64,000 nucleotides of DNA, from the NCBI GenBank assembly GCA_002292375.1, contig DBBV01000017.1, positions 141,315 through 205,314 on the forward strand, in the 5' to 3' direction. Made by a program: the position numbers and the translations under genes. Positions 18,311 through 25,263 of this stretch are shown here, piece by piece. Source of the stretch: Methylococcaceae bacterium UBA975 (GTDB lineage Bacteria > Pseudomonadota > Gammaproteobacteria > Methylococcales > Cycloclasticaceae). Below the pieces are notes generated by a model. It had not been told where the DNA came from, made no database searches, and saw nothing but the letters and a program-made list of their open reading frames with translations. The first letter of the stretch is position 1. Every line of letters begins with the position of its first letter.

Positions 18311-18392
18311 TCAGAGGGTAGTGCCCCCCACTCTTAACAAGAAATTGATGCGTTCAAGTGACGGCTATTGGTTAAATTAAAAATTAAAAAAC

Positions 18393-18668
18393 ATGCAATC
18401 AGACCCCAAAAAACTCGTCGAAAAACACGCAAGCCTTACCCATACAGACTTAATGAAGGTTATGTCACATGTTCAACGAAATCAGGGTGATTGGGTTTTG
18501 CATACCTTAATGGTAGAAGGTTGCAACGTACCTTTTAAATTTAAGCGCAAAAGTAAGTACCAAACCTTAAAAGGTGCCAGAGTGAATATGACGTATTACC
18601 CCGCACAGGAAACTGTTGCCGGTATTGATTTAGACATTATGAAAGTCGTGCGTATAAAAAGGGGCTGA
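18393..18668 (+). CDS. Small conserved protein of unknown function
   Basis: A 91-residue soluble protein with a coding-like pattern: HTDLMKVMSHVQRNQGDWVLHTL, then a basic stretch VPFKFKRKSKYQTLKG and the C-terminal MTYYPAQETVAGIDLDIMKVVRI. I recall similar unnamed proteins in other proteobacteria. The ATG at 18393 has no clear ribosome site and its first codons (CAATCAGACCCC) look REP-like. An internal ATG near 18453-18459 may be the true start. Function unknown. Confidence 0.6.
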   Translation: MQSDPKKLVEKHASLTHTDLMKVMSHVQRNQGDWVLHTLMVEGCNVPFKFKRKSKYQTLKGARVNMTYYPAQETVAGIDLDIMKVVRIKRG

Positions 18669-18688
18669 TTTAGGATTAGAGAATCTAG

Positions 18689-18716
18689 AATCAAGCAATC
18701 GGCCAGCTTGATTGCT
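18689..18716. repeat. Inverted repeat related to the 18-bp element
   Basis: Two mutually exclusive stems share this stretch: AATCAAGC/GCTTGATT (18689-18696/18706-18713) and AGCAATC/GATTGCT (18694-18700/18710-18716). GCCAGCTTGATT (18702-18713) matches part of the 18-bp inverted repeat at 18293. It lies between convergent genes and could also stop transcription, but no T tract follows. Confidence 0.5.
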
Positions 18717-18733
18717 GCAAAAACTAAGCTTGC

Positions 18734-19153
18734 TTAAACCTTAGGCGGGATTGAATAAGTTCCCGTTGCGTGAGCAACTAAATTACCCGACTCAGCGGAG
18801 GTAATAGACACTTCCATTACCGCTAAGCGCTTACCCAGTTTAATAATGTGCCCTTCTGCTAGCAAATCTGTTTTGCTGGGTTTTTGCACAAAATTAATGT
18901 TTAGGTTTGTTGTTACCGCCAAGGCTACTTCACCAATCAAACTCATGACCACGGCATACATACAGGCATCGGCCAGCAACATCATATGCGGGCCAGAAAT
19001 AGTGCCGCCTGGGCGAAGAGAGCTATCTTGATAGGGCAAACGTAAGCGTGCTTCACCAGCGCCCATATGCTCGGCACAAACGCCTAATTCCGCCGCCCAA
19101 GGCAGCCCCGCTGAAATTAGCTTATTAAATACAGTCGATGTTAGTTTGGACAT
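18734..19153 (-). CDS. Hotdog-fold thioesterase (PaaI-like), first of a pair
   Basis: A 139-residue acyl-CoA thioesterase-like protein. The hotdog pattern is clear: RPGGTISGPHMMLLADACMYAVVMSL (long helix in place of the usual HGG motif), TTNLNINFVQKPSKTDL and GKRLAVMEVSI. The motif carries SGPHMMLLAD rather than HGGxxxxLAD, so the substrate may differ from that of its neighbour. It is co-directional with the second hotdog gene, separated by 17 bases. Confidence 0.8.
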   Translation of the reverse strand: MSKLTSTVFNKLISAGLPWAAELGVCAEHMGAGEARLRLPYQDSSLRPGGTISGPHMMLLADACMYAVVMSLIGEVALAVTTNLNINFVQKPSKTDLLAEGHIIKLGKRLAVMEVSITSAESGNLVAHATGTYSIPPKV

Positions 19154-19170
19154 AATATAGTTAGGTAACG

Positions 19171-19557
19171 CTATGATTTCGGGAAGCGATAAGCCATTCC
19201 ACTAAACTGGGCCACAACTGAGCCTAGATCGTCACTGACATTAACTTGGTAATGCGCAATCTTATTCGACCCTGAAATCTCGTGCGCCTCGGCAATCAGC
19301 GTTGCGCCTAGCGGCCTATTTAAATACCGAATGTCTGCCTGCATACCAATAGAAGGCTGCACGCTATTGCATGCAGCAGCAAAGGCAACATCAGCCAGCG
19401 CAAAAATAACGGCGCCGTGCAAAGAACCTAAACCATTCTTATGTTCATCACCCATTATTAGTTCACAGCGTGACGCGCCATTTCCAGCGCTCACTAAGGT
19501 AATCCCTAAATTTCTTGCGAAGGCGTCATTCGCAATATATGACTCATTGTGTTCCAT
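19171..19557 (-). CDS. PaaI-family hotdog thioesterase
   Basis: A 128-residue hotdog-fold thioesterase. LGSLHGAVIFALADVAFAAAC holds the conserved His-Gly and Asp of the PaaI/YbdB family, and SIGMQADIRYLNRPLGATLIAEA is the following strand pair. PaaI-type enzymes hydrolyse aryl-CoA thioesters. With the second hotdog gene downstream and ring monooxygenases nearby, a link to aromatic catabolism is possible but not shown. Confidence 0.85.
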   Translation of the reverse strand: MEHNESYIANDAFARNLGITLVSAGNGASRCELIMGDEHKNGLGSLHGAVIFALADVAFAAACNSVQPSIGMQADIRYLNRPLGATLIAEAHEISGSNKIAHYQVNVSDDLGSVVAQFSGMAYRFPKS

Positions 19558-19601
19558 TATTGTCCTTAGTTTAATATTCGCTACATTATATAAACAATAA
19601 T

Positions 19602-19665
19602 GGGGGCAGCGTAAAAACTATTCCAAGCCCTTTCTCTTTTCAAGCCAGAATTTTTCACTCAACCT
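19602..19665 (+). repeat. REP-like palindrome, copy 3 (degenerate)
   Basis: Starts GGGGGCAGCGTAAAAACTA and continues CCAAGCC...CTCTTTTCAAG...TTTTTCACTCAACC, aligning along its length with the copies at 23680-23739 and 24475-24538. The right arm is more eroded than in those copies. It lies between the thioesterase pair and the helicase gene. Confidence 0.65.
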
Positions 19666-19710
19666 CTAAATACTAACGGGGCGCCTCCCCTTTTACGATA
19701 AAATGAAACA

Positions 19711-20964
19711 ATGACCCCTAACAAAACACTCAGCAACTTTACACACCTTGGCCTTATTGCACCCTTGTTAGCTCGGTTAACCGAGCTTGAGTACCAGCAG
19801 CCAACGCCCATTCAAGCGCAGGCTATCCCAGTTGTATTAGCGGGACGTGACTTAATTGCAGGGGCCAATACCGGCTCGGGCAAAACAGCGGCCTTTGCCC
19901 TGCCTATACTGCAACAGATACACACAGACAAACCTTTAAGCACCCGAGGTAACTATGTGACTGGGCTGGTTTTGGTGCCTACGCGTGAACTGGCCAAGCA
20001 AATTGCTGACAGCATTGCATCGTATGCGCTGCACTTTAACGGCGACATTAAAACGCTTGCTGTTTTTGGTGGTGTATCCATCAATACGCAAATGCTCGCC
20101 TTACGTGGCGGCACGGATATTTTAGTGGCAACGCCGGGGCGATTGATCGATTTAATTTCGACTAATGCCATTAAGCTTAATCGGGTTAAAACCCTGGTGA
20201 TTGATGAAGCCGACCGGATGCTAAGCCTTGGCTTTAGTGATGAAATATCTGCTCTGCTAGCCTTATTGCCAGCCAAAAAGCAGTGTTTATTATTTTCCGC
20301 CACGTTTCCTGAGCAGGTAAAGGATTTAACCCAAACCTTGCTTAACGACCCGGTTGAGATGCAACTACAAAGCAGCGACGCTAGCACCTTAGTACAGCGC
20401 GTTTTTACCGTTAACAAGGGCAAAAAAACAGCGCTTTTAGCGCATTTGATTAAGCAACACCAATGGCGGCAAGTGCTTATTTTCGTCAATGCCAAAAACC
20501 ACTGCAATCACCTGGCTGCAAAACTGGCTAAACAGGGCATTAGCGCGGAGGTTTTTCACGGTGATAAGAGTCAGGGCGCTCGTAGCCGTGTGCTTAATGC
20601 GTTTAAAGCAGGCGACATTGATGTGTTAATTGCAACGGATATTGCTGCCCGTGGGTTAGACATTGAAAAACTCCCCGTCGTAATCAATTTTGACCTACCC
20701 CGAAGCCCCTTAGACTACATGCACCGTATTGGTCGCAGTGGCCGTTCTGGTGAGGTGGGCTTAGCCTTATCGCTTATCGATCATGAGGATTACCACCACT
20801 TTAGCATCATCGAAAAGAAGAATAAGATTCGCCTTGAGCGTGAGCAAGTGCCAGACTTTGAAGCGGATGAGGTGATCAATGAGGCACTGATCACTGCCAA
20901 TAAACCCATAGCAAAACCTGAAGGCAGCGGTAAAAAGCATAGAAGAAAAGCAGGAACGAATTAA
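19711..20964 (+). CDS. DEAD-box ATP-dependent RNA helicase (RhlE-like)
   Basis: A 417-residue RNA helicase with every core motif in order: Q motif PTPIQAQAIP, motif I ANTGSGKTAAF, Ia PTRELAKQ, Ib TPGRLIDL, II DEADRML, III SATF, IV VLIFVNAKNH, V TDIAARGLDI, VI HRIGRSGRSG. A basic tail (SGKKHRRKAGTN) follows, as in RhlE-type helicases active on structured rRNA or mRNA. It is a single gene; a stem at its stop codon may help termination. Confidence 0.92.
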   Translation: MTPNKTLSNFTHLGLIAPLLARLTELEYQQPTPIQAQAIPVVLAGRDLIAGANTGSGKTAAFALPILQQIHTDKPLSTRGNYVTGLVLVPTRELAKQIADSIASYALHFNGDIKTLAVFGGVSINTQMLALRGGTDILVATPGRLIDLISTNAIKLNRVKTLVIDEADRMLSLGFSDEISALLALLPAKKQCLLFSATFPEQVKDLTQTLLNDPVEMQLQSSDASTLVQRVFTVNKGKKTALLAHLIKQHQWRQVLIFVNAKNHCNHLAAKLAKQGISAEVFHGDKSQGARSRVLNAFKAGDIDVLIATDIAARGLDIEKLPVVINFDLPRSPLDYMHRIGRSGRSGEVGLALSLIDHEDYHHFSIIEKKNKIRLEREQVPDFEADEVINEALITANKPIAKPEGSGKKHRRKAGTN

Positions 20965-20983
20965 AGGGTACCCTCCCCTTTAA
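20961..20983 (+). terminator. Possible terminator hairpin at the helicase stop codon
   Basis: TTAAAGGG (20961-20968) pairs perfectly with CCCTTTAA (20976-20983), loop of seven. There is no good T run afterwards, so termination is uncertain. Confidence 0.35.
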
Positions 20984-20990
20984 TTGCATA

Positions 20991-21191
20991 TACGTTTCTG
21001 TCTCCCTGCCTCACGACTATAAACCCGCTTTTGCTGAGGAATGGCCTGACTGGTCAGCGTTGCCAAAAAATAAATACACCCTATATGTCACCCACAAAAA
21101 TACTGGAAAAGGGTTGCCTTGTGGTGGTGATGAATTTATTGTTGAGCTTGACTTGTTAGCTAAGTGTTTAGTTTATTTTCGACCCCAATGA
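20991..21191 (+). pseudogene. Coding remnant, possibly the C-terminus of a REP-associated transposase
   Basis: An open frame without a start codon reads like protein (VSVSLPHDYKPAFAEEW, then HKNTGKGLPCGGDEFIVEL, ending FRPQ and a TGA). The GGDEFI...L segment resembles the C-terminal part of REP-associated tyrosine transposases as I remember them, which would fit the REP-like repeats nearby. No catalytic HUH or Tyr segment remains. Assignment is tentative. Confidence 0.4.
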
Positions 21192-21249
21192 AGGCTACTA
21201 AAAGCTAGCGCCCTCTTTTCTTTGCATGATGTTAGGACACCCATAATCA

Positions 21250-22154
21250 GTGATAAATTTAGCCAACATAGATGTCAATTTACTGTATTTATTTAAGCTG
21301 CTTTATGAACACCGTAATATTAAAAAGTTTCTGACCTATTAGACGTTTCACAATCGGCTATTAGCCACTCAATGAAACGGTTGAAACTTTGCTTAGGGGA
21401 TCAACTGTTTTATCGTGCCTCATCGGGGTTAGCTCCAACCCCTTACGCAGAAGAAATCGCAAAAACTATCATTCCTTGTTTTGATTCCATCGAACAGGCC
21501 ATTAATTCAAATTTGAATTTTGAACCCTTAACGAGTAAACGGGTTTTTAATGTCTCGATGACCGATGTAGGCGAAGTATTTTTATTGCCTAAATTAATAT
21601 CACATCTAGCTACCGTGGCGCCAGAGAGCTCAATTGAGATTGTTCGGTGCAGTTCACAAAACATCCAAAAAGAAATGGAGCTAGGTAACATCGATATAGC
21701 GATAGGACTACTTCCAGAATTAAAAGCGGGCTTTTATCAGCGCCGCTTGTTTAGCCAGAAATATAAATTAATGTTGAGGAAAGGGCACCCTTTGCTGTCT
21801 GAAAAAATCACTCAAGATTCGATTCTAAAGTACAAACATATCTCCATTAACTCCAAAGATACCGGACACTGCATTATTGAAAAATACTTAGAGGACAACC
21901 ACATCAATAGGCTTGTGGCATCAAGACTTACGCACTTTATCGCCGTTCCCTATATATTGGGCGCTTCAGACTTTATTGCTACCGTACCTGAAAAACTAGA
22001 TGACATGACGGGGACTCATTTTGATGTGATCACCGTAGACCACCCTTTAAAATTACCAGAAATACAAATTAATATATTTTGGCACGCTAGGTTACATGAA
22101 GACTCAGCCAATACCTGGCTAAGAGGATTGATTTTTGATTTATTCTCAGAGTAA
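21250..22154 (+). pseudogene. LysR-family transcriptional regulator, interrupted by a one-base frameshift
   Basis: The reading begins at GTG 21250 (INLANIDVNLLYLF) and runs to an in-frame stop near 21340. The next frame supplies the rest of the helix-turn-helix (VSDLLDVSQSAISHSMKRLK) and continues to 22154. Adding one A to the five-A run near 21320 restores the HTH and joins both parts into about 300 residues, normal for LysR. The effector domain (about 90-300) looks intact. It is a recent pseudogene, a sequencing error in a homopolymer, or, less likely, a recoding event. It lies upstream of the flavin monooxygenase, its likely target. Confidence 0.85.
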
Positions 22155-22332
22155 CCAATTGATTGGAAGAAAGGTTTTAACGATAAAAAAACACTAACCT
22201 GTTGAGCTGAAAAACCACCCCCTATAGAAATCAGCGTGTAGTGCTTTGCACAAATTACCTGCTTAATCCGTTTGCTATAAGTCCACTCCTTACACATTGA
22301 CGTTAAAAGTAGTTGAGTAGTCATTCATATCT

Positions 22333-22362
22333 TTGACATGAATATTATTCATAAAGTATATG
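22333..22362 (+). promoter_or_regulatory. Promoter with LysR-type T-N11-A operator
   Basis: A consensus -35 TTGACA (22333-22338) is spaced 17-18 bases from a -10-like GTATAT/TATATG (22356-22362). Between and overlapping them is a perfect palindrome, ATGAATA-T-TATTCAT (22338-22352), which contains the T-N11-A pattern of LysR-family boxes. It lies about 90 bases upstream of the monooxygenase start. Confidence 0.65.
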
Positions 22363-22441
22363 ATTTTCATTAATTGCAATCATAAAAACTACTGTGTAGA
22401 TTTACTGAAACTACATAACGAGCGACTATCAAGGAGAAAAA

Positions 22442-23668
22442 ATGAACCCTAAAAAAATGAGGATTGCAGTGGTTGGTGCTGGCATCGGTGGCTTAACGAT
22501 AGCAATCGCCTTAAAAAAACACGGCATTGATTGTCAGGTCTATGAGCAAACGGCAGAATTAAGAGAAGTGGGTGCTGCAGTAGCGTTATCCGCCAATGCT
22601 ATGCGTTTTTATGAAAAATGGGGATTAGGCGGTGAATTTGATAAAGTTGCCTATGAAGTGAGTGCGCTGATTTATCGTGATGCTAAAAGCGGTCGTGTTA
22701 TTGGTAACCACCCTGCCGGCGCTGCGTACCGAGAGCGATACGGGTATCGCTATATAGGTATCCATCGAGCAGAGCTACAAAAAATCCTTTTCACTGAAGT
22801 GGGCATGGAAAATATTCATTTGAATAAATGCCTGTCCACTATTGATGACAGTGGTGACTGTGCAGTGCTACATTTCAAAGATGGTAGTAGTGCTGAAGCC
22901 GATCTTGTTATTGGCGCTGATGGTGCTCGATCTAAAGTACGAGAGTTAATGCTTGGCTATGATGACTATCTTTATGCCGGTTACACGGGTTTCAGGGGTA
23001 TTGTACCGATAGAAAAAGTGCCCAACCTACCAGATCCTACCGCTATTCAAATTTGGATGGGGGATGGTTGCCATATAGTTCATTATCCTATCGGTGGGGC
23101 TAGAAGTGGCGACGTTAATTTCTTTTTAGTCCAAAGAGACCCTACGCCTTGGCCTCATAGAGAATGGATCGCACCTGCAGCTGAAGGTGAACACCTTAAA
23201 TTTTTTAGTGACTGGCACCCTGCCATACTTGAAATGATAAATTCAGTTACTTTAGATGTTCGTTGGGCAATGAACTATCGCATGATGCTCGGTCGTTGGA
23301 GTAAAGGCAGGGTGACACTGTTGGGTGATGCTGCACATGCCATTGTTCCACATCATGGCCAAGGGGCAAACCAATCCATTGAAGATGCGGTTGTGCTGGC
23401 GGACTGTATTGCTGATATGGGCGCCAGTTCACTGTCTGATATGCAGAAACGTTACGAGCGCTTACGACATGGGCGTGCACGCAAGGTTGTGCATGCATCG
23501 GTAACGACGGGTGATATGTTCCATCTTCCTGAAGGAAAAAATAGAGACCATCGCGATGCACGCATGGGTTCGAAGGAGGCTATGGGGCATCACCTTGACT
23601 GGATTCATGGCTTTGATGCCAGTAATTTTGCTGAACCAAATGATCGACAAGGTGGTACTTGGATGTAA
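22442..23668 (+). CDS. FAD-dependent monooxygenase (salicylate / 3-hydroxybenzoate hydroxylase-like)
   Basis: Single-component flavin aromatic hydroxylase of 408 residues. VVGAGIGGLTIAIALKKHG is the FAD-binding GxGxxG at about 9-27, GADGARSKVRE the DG motif near 155-170, and LLGDAAHAIVPHHGQGANQSIEDA the second FAD motif near 290-313. The overall pattern fits salicylate 1-monooxygenase and 3-hydroxybenzoate 6-hydroxylase. It uses NAD(P)H and O2 to hydroxylate a ring. It has a good AAGGAG site and a LysR-type operator upstream. Exact substrate is not readable. Confidence 0.9.
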   Translation: MNPKKMRIAVVGAGIGGLTIAIALKKHGIDCQVYEQTAELREVGAAVALSANAMRFYEKWGLGGEFDKVAYEVSALIYRDAKSGRVIGNHPAGAAYRERYGYRYIGIHRAELQKILFTEVGMENIHLNKCLSTIDDSGDCAVLHFKDGSSAEADLVIGADGARSKVRELMLGYDDYLYAGYTGFRGIVPIEKVPNLPDPTAIQIWMGDGCHIVHYPIGGARSGDVNFFLVQRDPTPWPHREWIAPAAEGEHLKFFSDWHPAILEMINSVTLDVRWAMNYRMMLGRWSKGRVTLLGDAAHAIVPHHGQGANQSIEDAVVLADCIADMGASSLSDMQKRYERLRHGRARKVVHASVTTGDMFHLPEGKNRDHRDARMGSKEAMGHHLDWIHGFDASNFAEPNDRQGGTWM

Positions 23669-23679
23669 TGGGATATTTT

Positions 23680-23739
23680 GGGATCAGAGTAAAAACTACG
23701 CTAAGCCGCTTTTGATCTAGCCGTATTTACTCTGAGCCC
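23680..23739 (+). repeat. REP-like palindrome, copy 1
   Basis: A 60-base imperfect palindrome. The 14-base ends GGGATCAGAGTAAA (23680-23693) and TTTACTCTGAGCCC (23726-23739) pair at 13 of 14 positions, and the centre ACGCTAAGCCGCTTTTGATCTAG is shared with copy 2. It lies between convergent genes. Confidence 0.85.
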
Positions 23740-23792
23740 ACATACCAGAATAGGCACAGGCCTTTCAATCAATAACACCCTTGTTAAAGCAT

Positions 23793-24344
23793 TTAAGCGT
23801 TCAACGCATCCTCAATCGCGTTAATAAGGTTTGCATCATCAGGCTTTATATCGGGCGCAAACCGGCCCTTAATTGAACCATCACGCGCGACCAGAAATTT
23901 TTCAAAATTCCAGCTGACATCGCTTTTTACCGCTGGCGATAAGCCCTTCTCTGCCAGTCGGCTCATTAACTGGCCACCTTCCAGTTGCTGGCTTGTCGGC
24001 TGGGCATTAATAAGCCACTCGTATAGCGGGTGCCTTGGGCTGCTATTTATTGTTACTTTACTGTACAGCGGAAAATTGACGGCGTAGTTTGTTGAACAAA
24101 ACGCTTGAATTTCAGCCTCGGTGCCTGGTTCTTGGCCTGCAAAATCATTACAGGGCAAACCTAACACCACCAGGCCTTGGTCTTGATACGTCTGATAAAG
24201 CGTTTCTAAGCCTTCATATTGCGGGGTTAAACCGCATTTAGAGGCGACATTAACAATCAGCATAACCTTCCCTTGGTAATCAGCAAGGGTCGATTCGTTG
24301 CCGTCGATTTTAGTTAGCGCTATATCGTAAATTGAGTTATTCAT
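23793..24344 (-). CDS. Glutathione peroxidase family (thioredoxin-fold peroxidase)
   Basis: Peroxide-reducing enzyme of 183 residues. The peroxidatic Cys lies in NVASKCGLTPQYEGLE (about 33-48), the Gln/Trp partners in GLPCNDFAGQEPG and SWNFEKFLV. The Cys-type active site and a second Cys in GLPCNDF are normal for bacterial members, which often use thioredoxin. Single gene, start ATG at 24344. Likely cytoplasmic. Confidence 0.93.
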   Translation of the reverse strand: MNNSIYDIALTKIDGNESTLADYQGKVMLIVNVASKCGLTPQYEGLETLYQTYQDQGLVVLGLPCNDFAGQEPGTEAEIQAFCSTNYAVNFPLYSKVTINSSPRHPLYEWLINAQPTSQQLEGGQLMSRLAEKGLSPAVKSDVSWNFEKFLVARDGSIKGRFAPDIKPDDANLINAIEDALNA

Positions 24345-24468
24345 CCTATTTTCCCTGTTGTTTATTTAACGTTTCTTAAGCATTATGTTGATAACTTATA
24401 CCTTATAAATTCAGTTACTCCAAGCAGCAGGAATAATTCTAGTCAGACCGTCATTTTAGGTACTTTAG

Positions 24469-24544
24469 TATTTTGGGAGCAGCGTAAAAACCACGCTAAG
24501 CCACTTCTGCTTTTGATCTAGGCGTTTTACTCTAACCCAAAATA
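24469..24544 (+). repeat. REP-like palindrome, copy 2
   Basis: Outer arms TATTTTGGG (24469-24477) and CCCAAAATA (24536-24544) are perfectly complementary, and inner GTAAAA/TTTTAC (24484-24489/24525-24530) extend the stem. The core matches copy 1 closely. It lies between two leftward genes, so it may also influence transcript ends. Confidence 0.85.
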
Positions 24545-24548
24545 CCGT

Positions 24549-25250
24549 TCACTCACCCAAGATATAGTCTTGCCGCGTCTCTAACCACAGCGGGTATTTA
24601 AACATGGCTTTTGAGAAGAGTCGGCTTTGCAACTGTCGGTTTAACCAGGCGTGTAAATGGCTATAGGGCCCCTGTAAATACAGTTGTCGATTGACTCGTG
24701 AAAACTGCCGAATAAAGGGCAGCAAGGCATAATCAAGCAAGCTGGGCTTGGCCCCCATTAAAAATGCATGTTGTGTTAAACGCGATTCAAGTTGCTGAAC
24801 AAAGGGTTCACAGAGCTGCCGATACTGTTCTTCATCCTCATTATGGTAGCGTTTGGCGCGCTTATATTGTTCCAATGTTGGTTTGAATTGCGTGTCGTTT
24901 TCTTCAATGATTGCCAGCATTTCGTTTAAACAGTCTGGGGTGTGAGAATAGAGTAAATTCTCAGGATCATTGATAGTTAACGCCCATAGCATGATGTCTA
25001 GGCTCTCTTCTATTACCTGAGACCTTTGCACGAAAGCACCTTGGCCTTCATTGTCATTATTAACACCCACCCTGTTTTCCAGTACCAACACCGGCACGGT
25101 GCCTTTAGGCGACAGAGTTAACATCTCAGCGGGTTTATTCTTTAGATCAATGGCGCGCAGCATAACCGGCTGCTGGGCTAATAAAATAGCGAGCCTTGCG
25201 CGCATGGCGTAAGGGCAATTTTGCAGTGAGTAGAGTATCGGCAATGCCAT
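24549..25250 (-). CDS. Glutathione S-transferase family protein
   Basis: A 233-residue protein with an N-terminal thioredoxin-fold domain (LYSLQNCPYAMRARLAI, redox CPYA motif near 11-14, then PKGTVPVLVLENR with the cis-Pro) and an all-helical C-terminal domain ending WLETRQDYILGE. The CPYA motif resembles Grx2 and omega-like transferases, suggesting thiol transfer. It is 13 bases downstream of the U32 gene on the same strand and may be co-transcribed. Confidence 0.82.
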   Translation of the reverse strand: MALPILYSLQNCPYAMRARLAILLAQQPVMLRAIDLKNKPAEMLTLSPKGTVPVLVLENRVGVNNDNEGQGAFVQRSQVIEESLDIMLWALTINDPENLLYSHTPDCLNEMLAIIEENDTQFKPTLEQYKRAKRYHNEDEEQYRQLCEPFVQQLESRLTQHAFLMGAKPSLLDYALLPFIRQFSRVNRQLYLQGPYSHLHAWLNRQLQSRLFSKAMFKYPLWLETRQDYILGE

Positions 25251-25263
25251 TAACTAAAGCGGC

